Program-made: the position numbers and the translations under genes
Source: a virus
Length of the DNA: 20,918 nt
Reading direction: 5' to 3' (one strand)
IMG/VR virus record: IMGVR_UViG_3300022868_000119
Span: 1 to 20,918 of that record
In this document: in pieces, positions 12,668 to 20,372 of the stretch
Layout of the letters: each line of letters begins with the position of its first letter
Numbering within the stretch: the stretch's first letter is position 1
The notes under the pieces: generated by a model
What the model saw: the letters and a program-made list of their open reading frames with translations, nothing else
Databases searched by the model: none
Told to the model about the DNA's origin: nothing

Positions 12668-13567
12668 ATGGCTACAACTTTAACAAAAGCAAATTTCGCT
12701 GGCTCAGGAGTATCTGCTATGGTTCCTTCCTTTTGGTCGGACATGATGCAGGTTCCTTTGAGAAAAGGTCTAGTTGCTGATGCTGTTGCTAACAACCAAT
12801 TTCGTGCAAAATTAACTAAAGGTGATACAATTCACTTTCCTTATATTGCCGAAACGGCTGCTTCAGCACACACAGCAGGTGGAACTTTCGCACCGCAAGA
12901 TATATCTTCTACAGATGAAAATCTAGTAGTTGACACAGCATATCTTGTTGCTAACTACATCGAAGATTTTGAAGAGCTACAAGCTAACTACTCTTACATG
13001 CTTGACCTTGCAGACAATGCAGGATACAAATTAAGAGATGTTATTGATACAGCAGTTTTACTTGAAACTACTGCCGCTGCATCAGGACTGTTCTACGAAT
13101 CAACAGGTGTACCAATTGCTCATGCTGCAACAAATCTGGCTTCTGGTGCTATTACTGCGACAACTGCAAACATTATCAATGTGTTCGCAAACGCAAGATT
13201 AGCTCTTAGAAAACAAAATGTTGAGGAAGCAGGAGATTGGTGCGTGGTTACATCCCCAGAGGTTGCAATGTTGATTGAACTTGTTGGAACTGAAAAAGGA
13301 TTCAGCGTGGCTGATGCGACACTTCGCAACGGTTATGCAGGAGGATTCCTTGGTTTCCAAGTTTATATCTCTAACAACCTACCAGATGGTTACAACTATT
13401 TTGGAAGAAAGGGTATGATACACTCAGTTATCCAAGCCTCTCCTAATGTTCAAATCAAAGATGTTGCGAATAAACTCGGTAAAAACCTTGTTTCTTCAAT
13501 ACTATTTGGTGTGAAAGCATTTTTGAGAAGCAAATCAAGATACCTAGTAGTAAAAATTACTACATAG
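12668..13567 (+). CDS. Major capsid protein, 299 aa
   Basis: A protein of about 300 residues following the scaffold-like gene. It is rich in Ala, Thr, Val and Asn and contains a stretch resembling HK97-fold capsid proteins of many environmental phages: Trp-Ser-Asp-Met-Met-Gln-Val-Pro-Leu-Arg-Lys-Gly-Leu-Val, then Gly-Asp-Thr-Ile-His-Phe-Pro-Tyr. Later Trp-Cys-Val-Val-Thr-Ser-Pro-Glu-Val and Gly-Gly-Phe-Leu-Gly-Phe-Gln-Val-Tyr-Ile-Ser-Asn-Asn-Leu-Pro correspond to the A-domain strands and spine of that fold. No N-terminal cleaved delta region is obvious. It forms the shell. A hairpin follows the gene. Confidence 0.82.
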   Translation: MATTLTKANFAGSGVSAMVPSFWSDMMQVPLRKGLVADAVANNQFRAKLTKGDTIHFPYIAETAASAHTAGGTFAPQDISSTDENLVVDTAYLVANYIEDFEELQANYSYMLDLADNAGYKLRDVIDTAVLLETTAAASGLFYESTGVPIAHAATNLASGAITATTANIINVFANARLALRKQNVEEAGDWCVVTSPEVAMLIELVGTEKGFSVADATLRNGYAGGFLGFQVYISNNLPDGYNYFGRKGMIHSVIQASPNVQIKDVANKLGKNLVSSILFGVKAFLRSKSRYLVVKITT

Positions 13568-13575
13568 AATCTTTC

Positions 13576-13608
13576 CTTAGTCCCTACGGGGGCTAAGATA
13601 AGGGTTTT
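13576..13608 (+). terminator. Stable hairpin with UACG loop after the capsid gene
   Basis: CTTAGTCCC (13576-13584) pairs with GGGGCTAAG (13589-13597) around a TACG loop; the closing C-G and UACG sequence form the very stable C(UNCG)G class. A short T-run (GGGTTTTA) begins a few bases later. It may be a partial terminator or a 3' stability element that raises capsid mRNA level, since rightward genes continue directly. Confidence 0.6.
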
Positions 13609-13627
13609 ATAAAATAATAATAATACA

Positions 13628-14302
13628 ATGACATTAGCAGAACTTCAAGCCGATACACTTTTTTTGGCAAACACTGTGTCCGCACAATATGCAGACATTG
13701 CTATTAAAAGAAATCTTAATATACATTATGATATTGCTGTTTTAGACATATGGGATTCTGCGGCTGATTGGCAGTTTGACGAAGGAATAGATGAACTACC
13801 GATAGGAACTGCAGCATTAGTAGCAGAACAAGATAACTATGCTATACCGACAGACGCAAGAGAGGTTGAAAGAGTAGAAGTAAAAGATTCAAACGGAAAG
13901 TATATCAAATTAGTTTCAATAGATTCTGCCAACATAAAAGATAGTCTTGAGCAGTTTAGAGGGAATAGTGGAACACCAGCTTATTACGATATAATAGGCA
14001 GGTCTTTAATTCTTTACCCAACACCAAGTTATAGTTCAGACGAAGGACTTTTAGTAGCAGTAAGTAAATCAGTTACACAACTATCAGAAAGCACAGACGA
14101 GCCAAGAATTGAAAGAGAGTTTCACAGAATAATTAGTCTTGGTGCGGCATTAGACTGGTGTATAGCAAAAGGTAATCCAACAAAGCGTGCCGAAATAGAG
14201 AGAGAACTTCTAAAGCTTCAAATAAAATTAAGAAAGTTTTATGCAAACAGAAACAAAGACTACGACACCAGGATTAAACCTGCAATGCAAAACTACGAAT
14301 AA
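13628..14302 (+). CDS. Head-tail adaptor/connector protein (probable), 224 aa
   Basis: The pattern Asp-Asn-Tyr-Ala-Ile-Pro-Thr-Asp-Ala-Arg-Glu-Val-Glu-Arg-Val-Glu-Val, then Gly-Thr-Pro-Ala-Tyr-Tyr-Asp-Ile-Ile, then Leu-Ile-Leu-Tyr-Pro-Thr-Pro, is common to phage adaptor proteins placed right after the capsid gene. A helical N-terminus and C-terminal helices (Arg-Glu-Phe-His-Arg-Ile-Ile-Ser-Leu-Gly-Ala-Ala) fit the helical-bundle adaptor fold that docks below the portal. The C-terminus is basic. The last 62 nt overlap the following glycosyltransferase gene. Confidence 0.65.
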   Translation: MTLAELQADTLFLANTVSAQYADIAIKRNLNIHYDIAVLDIWDSAADWQFDEGIDELPIGTAALVAEQDNYAIPTDAREVERVEVKDSNGKYIKLVSIDSANIKDSLEQFRGNSGTPAYYDIIGRSLILYPTPSYSSDEGLLVAVSKSVTQLSESTDEPRIEREFHRIISLGAALDWCIAKGNPTKRAEIERELLKLQIKLRKFYANRNKDYDTRIKPAMQNYE

Positions 14303-15386
14303 CATTAGTTGCACATATATTTTAAGCAACTTTACAGAGTTTCAGGTTGGTTGTTTTCAGGTAAGGATAAATAATCCCTTCATTCATTTGAACAGATTAG
14401 GACACAAGATGGAATATGTTGTTATGGGGCAACACGAATATACAGAGATAGATTCTGACATTGTAATGTATTCCAGAGCATATACACAAGACCCATTTCG
14501 TTCTTTATGGAAACATAAATCAGACGGAAGAAAGATAGTTTATGAAATGGACGATGATATTTGGAACATACCAGAACTGAACCCAGCACACGATGGCTAT
14601 GGCAAGAAGATGAAAAGTGATATTAGCGGATTGTGTAAAGAAGCAGACTTAGTTATTGTAAGCACAGAAGCATTGAAAGAAGTTGTTATAGAAGAAACAG
14701 GACAAAAGAATATAGTAGTTATTCCAAACGCTTTAGACTTAGACAAGTTTAAACTACGACCGAACAAAGAAGGATTAAGAATAGGCTGGACAGGAGGTGC
14801 AAACCATTATGAAGATTTAGACATTGTTTTACAAGCAATACACGACCTTCAAGAAGAATACGATTTTGAGTTCATTATACAAGGATTAACCGCTGGACCG
14901 TGGGATGCTGACGCTTATTCAACAAACCTTATTTTAGAAAGAGGAGAACCGAAAGAAGCAATGCTTGCAATGAACACACAGAAGTTAAACATTTATAAGA
15001 AGTTAAGAAAGTTAAAAAACTTCAAACATATTCCCTTTTACCCGCCAGAAATGTATGCTTCTGTATTAAAAGAAATAGACTTAGACATTGGACTAATTCC
15101 AATAGTAGGACACAAGTTTGATAAATCAAAATCAATTATTAAGTATTTAGAATATACCGCAACAGGAACCGCAGTAATAGCATCAGAAGAAGACCCATAT
15201 AAAGATGTTATCTATACTGTTAAAAATAAATATAAGTATTGGTATAACGGAATTAAAGAGTTAATAGAAAATAAGGAGTTAAGAAATCAACTCGCTAAAC
15301 AACAACACAAACAACTCTTTCCAAAATATGATATGAAAGAAGTAGTTAAACAATACGAAAAAGCATTATGTGGACTTATAAAGTAA
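14241..15386 (+). CDS. GT-B glycosyltransferase (GT4-like), 381 aa
   Basis: A two-domain glycosyltransferase. Lys-Ile-Val-Tyr-Glu-Met-Asp-Asp-Asp-Ile-Trp (98-108) is typical of one branch of GT4-like enzymes. Ile-Pro-Asn-Ala-Leu-Asp-Leu-Asp-Lys-Phe (161-170) is the domain-joining motif, Arg-Ile-Gly-Trp-Thr-Gly-Gly (180-186) starts the second Rossmann domain, and Leu-Asp-Ile-Gly-Leu-Ile-Pro plus Ser-Ile-Ile-Lys-Tyr-Leu-Glu-Tyr-Thr-Ala-Thr-Gly-Thr forms the sugar-nucleotide site. The ATG at 14241 lies 62 nt inside the adaptor gene. The first 20 residues look unlike the family, so translation might start later at a rare codon such as ATT near 14302. It would transfer a sugar to an unknown acceptor, perhaps the same glycan as the upstream cluster, or a virion protein. 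Confidence 0.8.
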   Translation: MQTETKTTTPGLNLQCKTTNNISCTYILSNFTEFQVGCFQVRINNPFIHLNRLGHKMEYVVMGQHEYTEIDSDIVMYSRAYTQDPFRSLWKHKSDGRKIVYEMDDDIWNIPELNPAHDGYGKKMKSDISGLCKEADLVIVSTEALKEVVIEETGQKNIVVIPNALDLDKFKLRPNKEGLRIGWTGGANHYEDLDIVLQAIHDLQEEYDFEFIIQGLTAGPWDADAYSTNLILERGEPKEAMLAMNTQKLNIYKKLRKLKNFKHIPFYPPEMYASVLKEIDLDIGLIPIVGHKFDKSKSIIKYLEYTATGTAVIASEEDPYKDVIYTVKNKYKYWYNGIKELIENKELRNQLAKQQHKQLFPKYDMKEVVKQYEKALCGLIK

Positions 15387-15559
15387 AAAAAGCAACAACA
15401 TTTATAAACAAAGTAAGAGAGAAACTATTAGGTTTTCTTTTACAGGAAAATGGTGCTTATATACTTACGCAAGACGGCGGAAAGATTATTGTCAGAGATA
15501 GTAGATGGTCTAATAAAACAAAGAGTTCTACAAATTGGTCATATAAAACAAAAACATAA
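15368..15559 (+). CDS. Small hypothetical protein, 63 aa
   Basis: A 63-residue basic protein that starts 19 nt inside the glycosyltransferase gene. The centre (Leu-Leu-Gln-Glu-Asn-Gly-Ala-Tyr-Ile-Leu-Thr-Gln-Asp-Gly-Gly-Lys-Ile-Ile-Val) is a beta-hairpin-like 'Asp/Asn-Gly, hydrophobic, Gln/Glu-Asp-Gly' repeat that I have seen in small tail-region proteins of environmental phages. The C-terminus has Trp-Ser-Asn-Lys-Thr-Lys and Trp-Ser-Tyr-Lys-Thr-Lys repeats. A virion-attachment role is possible but unproven. Confidence 0.6.
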   Translation: MWTYKVKKATTFINKVREKLLGFLLQENGAYILTQDGGKIIVRDSRWSNKTKSSTNWSYKTKT

Positions 15560-15591
15560 AATCATAAAATCATAAAGAGACATTTAAAAAT

Positions 15592-18489
15592 ATGGCAACA
15601 GATAAAAAAATAACTGACTTCACAGAGCTAACACCAGTTGGAAATAATGACTGGGTAGCTGTTGTTGATACAGCAACAGACGAAACTAAAAAAGCAAAAA
15701 GGTCTGAGTTCAAAGGAGATACAGGTTTAACTGGAGATACTGGATTGACTGGAGATACGGGAGCACAGGGTATTCAGGGTATTCAAGGTTTAACAGGAGA
15801 TACTGGAGACACAGGATTAACTGGCGACACAGGAGCAACAGGAGCTTCTATTACATCCGCAGCGTTTGTTGTTGATGATATGGTATTTACAAAAGATGAT
15901 ACCAATACAGTTACATTAACAAATGCTAAAATAGATTTAAAGGGAGATACAGGAGCACAAGGTATTCAAGGTGTAACTGGTGATACGGGAGCACAGGGCA
16001 TACAGGGCATTCAAGGTATTCAAGGTGAAATAGGAACTGCTGCTACCGCTGATGCTGGAACTACTACTACTGGAGTACCTGGAACATCTGCTGCAGTTGT
16101 CAACTCAGGTTCTACAAGTGCTGCTATATTTGATTTTACAATTCCAAGAGGTGATGTTGGTGCGACTGGTGCGACTGGAGACCAAGGAATACAAGGAATA
16201 CAAGGCATACAAGGAATTACTGGTGACACTGGGGATACTGGTGCTACTGGTGAACAGGGTATTCAAGGAATACAGGGTGAAACTGGAACAGGAATTACAG
16301 AAGAAACAATAGGATTTACGGCAACTGGTGGAACAACACCTAAAACTTTAACAGTAGATGATAACTTTGTAGTTTCTACTCAATTATCTGCTATAGGTGC
16401 TAATACCGCAAAGACAACAGAAAGCACAACCGTTACTTCTCCTTTAGTTAAAACAACTTATGATATTTCTATTCCTGCTGCTACAAACGCAGTTGCAGGA
16501 CACGCTACAGTAGCACATATTACGGCTATTGAAGCTAATACAGCAAAGAATACTAATGTTTCCACAGCTTTAAGTGTAGGAACAGTAGGAGTAAATACGG
16601 TAGCAATCACTTCAGATGGTGGAGCAGATGATGTCACTCTTCCAGCAGCAACAGTTTCTGCCGCAGGAATGCTCACAACGGCTAAATGGGGTGAAATAGT
16701 TGCAAATACAAATAAAGTAACTAATGCTACACATACAGGAGACGCTACAGGTTCAGGGGCACTAACTGTTGTGGCTATCAATGCTACAAATATGGCAGGG
16801 TTAGCAACTGGCATATTAAAAAATACAACAACAACAGGAGTTCCAAGTATTGCAATAAACTCTGACTTACCAGCTATGAGTGCAACAGTAGGAGGAGCAG
16901 TACCAACACCACCAAATAATACAACAACCTTTCTTAGAGGCGATGGAACTTTCGCAGCACCAGCTGGTGGTGGCGATATGGTTCTTGCAGATATTCAATC
17001 TGTTACTGGATTAAAAACTTTTGATACAATTAAACTTGCGATTAAAGGTTCTTCAACTGGTTCAACAGCTATTGCTTCGGCTAACGCTTCAGCTACTTCT
17101 TACACAGCAACTTTACAAGCTGTTACTGGAACTTTAGCTTATCAAGCTGATGTAACTTATATCGGCACGACTTCTGTGGCTCTTAATCGGACTTCTGCTG
17201 CTTTAACTTTGGCTGGAATTACATTAACAACTCCTAATATTGGAACACCAAGTGCAGGTGTTTTAACTTCTTGCACAGGATTACCTTACAGTGGTTTAGC
17301 AAATGGAACAGACGGTAATTTAATTACTTGGGATGCCGCTGGTGTAATAGCTGTTGTAGCAACAGGAGATGCTACACAGGTTTTAACTTCTAATGGTGTT
17401 GGTACTGCTCCAACTTTTCAAGCTGCTGCTGGTGGAGGTGGTGCTGTAGATTGGATAGTTAAAAATAATACATACACGTCAGAGAATGGAGATGGTATTT
17501 TAGCAGATACTTCAGGAAATACTTGGACTTTAACTTTACCAGTAATACCAGATGTAGGATATGTTGTTGGAATTTCAGATAGCACAAGTTCTTTTTCTAC
17601 TAATAATTTAACTATTGCAAGGAATGGAAGTAAAATAATGGGAGAATTGGAAAATTTAGTTGTAGACATAAACGATGCTTCATTCTTACTTGTTTATACA
17701 GGTGATTCTACTGGTTGGAAATTAGATACTTTTTTTCCAGTTGGCAGTCAATTAGTTAAAGCAACGGGTGCAGAAATAGACACGGGAACAGACGATGCTA
17801 AGTTTGCTACTCCCAAAGCAATAGAAGATAGTGGTTTAGCAAAAACTTCTGAAATACCCGTTAAAGCAACAGCTGCAGAATTAGATACAGGAGAAGATGA
17901 TGCAAAGTTCGCTACAGCATTAGCAATTAAAGATTCACATAATGTTCCAAGTGTAGTTCCAAGCACAGCAGGAAAGGTTCTTACTTCTGATGGAACAGAT
18001 TGGATAAGTGCAGCTATTGGAGCAGCAGATTTACCAGCAGCTTTAACACCAACAACAATAGATTTAGGTCACGCTTCAGATACAACCCTTTCAAGAAGTG
18101 CCGCTGGAGTATTAGCAGTTGAGGGTGTAGTAGTGCCGACAATAAGTTCTGTAAGCACTTTTACAAATAAGAGAGTAACTATCAGATATGATGGAACTAC
18201 TTCTCATGCTACACCAACAATAAACACAGATAATGTAGATATGTATGGATTAACAGCACAAGCAGAAGCGATTACTTCAATGACCACTAATTTATCTGGA
18301 ACACCTACTCAAGGACAGAAACTTTGGATTCAAATAACTGGAACTGCTGCAAGAGCAATAAGTTGGGGGGCATCTTTTGAAGCATCAACGGTCGCACTTC
18401 CAACAACAACGGTAACCACTGCACGATTAGATGTCGGATTTGTCTGGAATACAGTAACAAGTAAATGGCGATGTATCGCTGTAGCATAA
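15592..18489 (+). CDS. Collagen-like tail fibre protein, 965 aa
   Basis: Residues 1-40 (Ile-Thr-Asp-Phe-Thr-Glu-Leu-Thr-Pro, Trp-Val-Ala-Val-Val-Asp) resemble the virion-binding start of phage fibres. Three collagen-type Gly-x-y blocks (roughly residues 41-85, 117-147 and 183-228) are built from Gly-Asp-Thr-Gly and Gly-Ile-Gln-Gly units and should form triple helices. The long middle is Thr/Ala/Ser-rich and repetitive. A module beginning [13 protein letters not shown] occurs near residue 763, with a weaker copy (Glu-Ile-Asp-Thr-Gly-Thr-Asp-Asp) near 726. The end (Trp-Arg-Cys-Ile-Ala-Val-Ala) is typical of small terminal fibre domains. The protein probably forms a trimer that binds the host surface. 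Confidence 0.88.
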   Translation: MATDKKITDFTELTPVGNNDWVAVVDTATDETKKAKRSEFKGDTGLTGDTGLTGDTGAQGIQGIQGLTGDTGDTGLTGDTGATGASITSAAFVVDDMVFTKDDTNTVTLTNAKIDLKGDTGAQGIQGVTGDTGAQGIQGIQGIQGEIGTAATADAGTTTTGVPGTSAAVVNSGSTSAAIFDFTIPRGDVGATGATGDQGIQGIQGIQGITGDTGDTGATGEQGIQGIQGETGTGITEETIGFTATGGTTPKTLTVDDNFVVSTQLSAIGANTAKTTESTTVTSPLVKTTYDISIPAATNAVAGHATVAHITAIEANTAKNTNVSTALSVGTVGVNTVAITSDGGADDVTLPAATVSAAGMLTTAKWGEIVANTNKVTNATHTGDATGSGALTVVAINATNMAGLATGILKNTTTTGVPSIAINSDLPAMSATVGGAVPTPPNNTTTFLRGDGTFAAPAGGGDMVLADIQSVTGLKTFDTIKLAIKGSSTGSTAIASANASATSYTATLQAVTGTLAYQADVTYIGTTSVALNRTSAALTLAGITLTTPNIGTPSAGVLTSCTGLPYSGLANGTDGNLITWDAAGVIAVVATGDATQVLTSNGVGTAPTFQAAAGGGGAVDWIVKNNTYTSENGDGILADTSGNTWTLTLPVIPDVGYVVGISDSTSSFSTNNLTIARNGSKIMGELENLVVDINDASFLLVYTGDSTGWKLDTFFPVGSQLVKATGAEIDTGTDDAKFATPKAIEDSGLAKTSEIPVKATAAELDTGEDDAKFATALAIKDSHNVPSVVPSTAGKVLTSDGTDWISAAIGAADLPAALTPTTIDLGHASDTTLSRSAAGVLAVEGVVVPTISSVSTFTNKRVTIRYDGTTSHATPTINTDNVDMYGLTAQAEAITSMTTNLSGTPTQGQKLWIQITGTAARAISWGASFEASTVALPTTTVTTARLDVGFVWNTVTSKWRCIAVA
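17878..18015 (+). repeat. Tail-fibre module, copy 1 of a duplicated 138-bp segment
   Basis: This segment in the collagen-like fibre gene is about four-fifths identical, by eye and without gaps, to 19698-19835 in the later gene at 19644. Both encode a 46-residue module (Glu-Leu-Asp-x-Gly-Glu-Asp-Asp-Ala-Lys-Phe-Ala-Thr-Ala-Leu, ending Ser-Asp-Gly-Thr-Asp-Trp-x-Ser-Ala-Ala) with eight residue differences. Such modules are exchanged among fibre genes by recombination. Confidence 0.85.
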
Positions 18490-18494
18490 ACAAA

Positions 18495-18674
18495 ATGAAA
18501 ATGTTCAAAAAAAAGATAACTGAAAACCATATAACAAGACGACAATTTAGCTATTCAAAAGGAATGATTAGTTTAGAATTCACACTGAGAGTAGATATTA
18601 AAACAGAGTTAGAAGTATTTAAGGAACTTTTGCTCAAAGCCCTTGAGGATATTGAGCAAGAGATAGATAAATAA
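18495..18674 (+). CDS. Small charged hypothetical protein, 59 aa
   Basis: The ATG at 18495, 5 nt after the fibre stop, opens 59 residues with a basic start (Met-Lys-Met-Phe-Lys-Lys-Lys) and an acidic helical end (Val-Phe-Lys-Glu-Leu-Leu-Leu-Lys-Ala-Leu-Glu-Asp-Ile-Glu-Gln-Glu). An earlier in-frame ATG at 18465 would overlap the fibre gene and is less likely. The pattern could be a small coiled-coil chaperone or accessory of the neighbouring fibres, but the family is not recognised. Confidence 0.55.
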   Translation: MKMFKKKITENHITRRQFSYSKGMISLEFTLRVDIKTELEVFKELLLKALEDIEQEIDK

Positions 18675-18675
18675 T

Positions 18676-19503
18676 ATGAGTACAGTAAAAGTATTAGTAG
18701 TAGCTGGAGGAGCTGGTGGAGGAGGAGAAAACATTGGAAACGCTGGTGGCGGTGGTGCTGGAGAATTTCTTACAGATGCAGCATATTTAGTAACTGCTCA
18801 AGCATATTCAATAACAGTTGGTGATGGGGGTTCTGCTGGTGCAACTGATACGAAAGGTAGTAACGGTACAAATTCAGTCTTTGGTACTATAACAGCTACT
18901 GGTGGTGGCGGTGGCGGTATATATGATGCTGAAGGTCCAGATACAAATGGGCTTGCAGGTGGTAGTGGTGGCGGTGCTGGACAAGCTAGTTCTGGAGTAG
19001 GTGGAACATCACAAACTGGTGGAAATGCAGGTGGAGATACAACTGGAAATAGAAGTGGTGCTGGTGGCGGTGGTGCTGATGCTGTTGGTGGTACTGGTGG
19101 TGACCCTGACCCTGGAAATGGTGGTGTAGGATTAGCAAGTTCTATTTCTGGAACATCGGTTTATTATGCAGGTGGAGGCGGTGGTGCTGCACATTCTTCT
19201 TCATCAGACCCAGCAGAAGGTGGTACTGGCGGAGGTGGAAATGGTAGATATACTACTACTGTAGGACAAGATGGAACTGTAAATACTGGTGGTGGCGGTG
19301 GCGGTGGAGGAGAAAGTGTTGCTGGTGGAGATGGTGGTTCAGGAATAGTAATTATTAGTTATATAACAGCAGATTTTGGCGAATGCACAGGAGGAACAAT
19401 CACTACTGACGGTGCAGATACAATACACACTTTTACAAGCAATGGAACTTTTACAGTAGTAGCAGCACCAGTCGCAAAAGGAAACTTCTTTATGTTCTTC
19501 TAA
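18676..19503 (+). CDS. Glycine-rich tail adhesin-like protein, 275 aa
   Basis: About the first 235 residues contain many Gly runs (Gly3 to Gly8) separated by short variable loops, with hydrophobic strands at the start (Val-Lys-Val-Leu-Val-Val-Ala-Gly-Gly) and at residues near 225 (Gly-Ile-Val-Ile-Ile-Ser-Tyr). This matches the glycine-rich domain of phage tail proteins, in which Gly runs form polyglycine-II helices (as in the T4-type gp38 adhesin) and variable loops contact the receptor. The last 40 residues (Thr-Ile-His-Thr-Phe-Thr-Ser-Asn-Gly-Thr-Phe) repeat the Gly-rich domain's edge-strand motif. Probably a receptor-binding tip component. Confidence 0.75.
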   Translation: MSTVKVLVVAGGAGGGGENIGNAGGGGAGEFLTDAAYLVTAQAYSITVGDGGSAGATDTKGSNGTNSVFGTITATGGGGGGIYDAEGPDTNGLAGGSGGGAGQASSGVGGTSQTGGNAGGDTTGNRSGAGGGGADAVGGTGGDPDPGNGGVGLASSISGTSVYYAGGGGGAAHSSSSDPAEGGTGGGGNGRYTTTVGQDGTVNTGGGGGGGGESVAGGDGGSGIVIISYITADFGECTGGTITTDGADTIHTFTSNGTFTVVAAPVAKGNFFMFF

Positions 19504-19577
19504 TGAAAATTAACGATACAATACACCCTGAATTTATAATACTTATACCAATAATTATGGACTTATCTTTTAATTAA
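19503..19577 (+). CDS. Possible 24-aa hydrophobic peptide
   Basis: ATG at 19503 overlaps the preceding TAA by one base (TAATG), allowing translational coupling. The 24-residue product is hydrophobic in the middle (Phe-Ile-Ile-Leu-Ile-Pro-Ile-Ile-Met). It is too short for a confident call, and may be a chance frame or the remnant of a longer gene. Confidence 0.25.
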   Translation: MKINDTIHPEFIILIPIIMDLSFN

Positions 19578-19580
19578 AAT

Positions 19581-19631
19581 ATGGCAACACAAATAGCAGA
19601 TAAAAATAAAGTATTTCAAGATATAATTTAA
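19581..19631 (+). pseudogene. Truncated fibre-type start (16 codons)
   Basis: ATG GCA ACA begins Met-Ala-Thr-Gln-Ile-Ala-Asp-Lys-Asn-Lys-Val-Phe-Gln-Asp, loosely like the start of the 15592 fibre ([10 protein letters not shown]), and ends after 16 codons. It stands directly before a gene that carries a later fibre module, so it may be a leftover N-terminus after recombination. The resemblance is short and could be chance. Confidence 0.3.
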
Positions 19632-19643
19632 ATAATAAAAATT

Positions 19644-20327
19644 ATGATATTATCAGACATATTAAAATTTATACCTAGTTCTAAGGCAATAGCTACGGAA
19701 TTAGATGTAGGAGAAGATGATGCTAAATTTGCCACAGCATTAGCGATTAAGAATGCTAAAAATGTTCCAAGTGTAGTTCCTGGTGACAATGGAAAGGTTC
19801 TTACGTCAGACGGAACAGATTGGACAAGTGCAGCACCAGCGGAAGATGTAACAAAACTTCCATTAGCAGGAGGCACATTATCAGGAGATATTCAGCTCGG
19901 AGAAACAGATATTAAATTAGACGCAGTTTTATCAGCAGATGAGAAATGGTCAGGCATAGTCATCGCTGTAACATTAGGTTCAACTGCTGCTTTAGGAGAA
20001 GTTTGTTTCTTAGCGAGTGATAGTAAGTGGGATAAAGTAGATGGGATATTAGACGGAACAGATGTTGGCTTCAAAGCACAATTAGGAATATGTTTAGTGG
20101 CAGGTAATGCAGATGCTGCTTCTGAAATGTTACTTTATGGAAAGGTTAGAAGTGCTGGATTCCCTAATTTTACAGTAGGTGCTCCAGTTTATCTTCACGA
20201 TACAGCAGGAGATTTAGTCGTAGCTCAGCCGAGTAGTGCAAACTTCGCAATTCGTATTGTTGGATACGCAATTACAGTTGAGGATTTATTATTTAATCCA
20301 TCTAATGACTATATCGTCAAAGTTTAA
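19644..20327 (+). CDS. Tail-associated protein sharing a fibre module, 227 aa
   Basis: Residues 19-64 repeat the module found in the collagen-like fibre, giving a direct link to fibre proteins. A Leu-Pro-Leu-Ala-Gly-Gly-Thr-Leu-Ser-Gly-Asp-Ile segment (about 73-84) follows; this 'LAGGTLTG' motif is common in phage tail-fibre repeats. The rest is beta-rich, with Tyr-Gly-Lys-Val-Arg, Gly-Ala-Pro-Val-Tyr-Leu-His and Ile-Val-Gly-Tyr-Ala, a pattern of capping domains at the end of fibres. The protein starts without the usual N-terminal attachment domain and may be an accessory or distal fibre part. Confidence 0.65.
   Translation: MILSDILKFIPSSKAIATELDVGEDDAKFATALAIKNAKNVPSVVPGDNGKVLTSDGTDWTSAAPAEDVTKLPLAGGTLSGDIQLGETDIKLDAVLSADEKWSGIVIAVTLGSTAALGEVCFLASDSKWDKVDGILDGTDVGFKAQLGICLVAGNADAASEMLLYGKVRSAGFPNFTVGAPVYLHDTAGDLVVAQPSSANFAIRIVGYAITVEDLLFNPSNDYIVKV
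19698..19835 (+). repeat. Tail-fibre module, copy 2
   Basis: Partner of 17878-18015, aligned without gaps; see that entry. The clustering of differences in two short blocks (the Asp-Ser-His/Asn-Ala-Lys and Ser-Thr-Ala/Gly-Asp-Asn triplets) leaves long identical stretches such as AATGTTCCAAGTGTAGTTCC. Confidence 0.85.
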
Positions 20328-20372
20328 TTATGACATATATTAAAATTTTTATTAACTAACAAAACACAAAAT

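Noticed and set aside
15720-16290. CRISPR array or tandem DNA repeat in the GGTATTCAAGG-rich area
   Set aside because: The repeats are in frame and encode collagen-type Gly-x-y units; there are no spacers.
16458-16814. Leftward 118-codon open frame within the fibre gene
   Set aside because: It is the antisense shadow of Ala/Thr/Gly-rich repeats; the sense strand gives a clear fibre protein.
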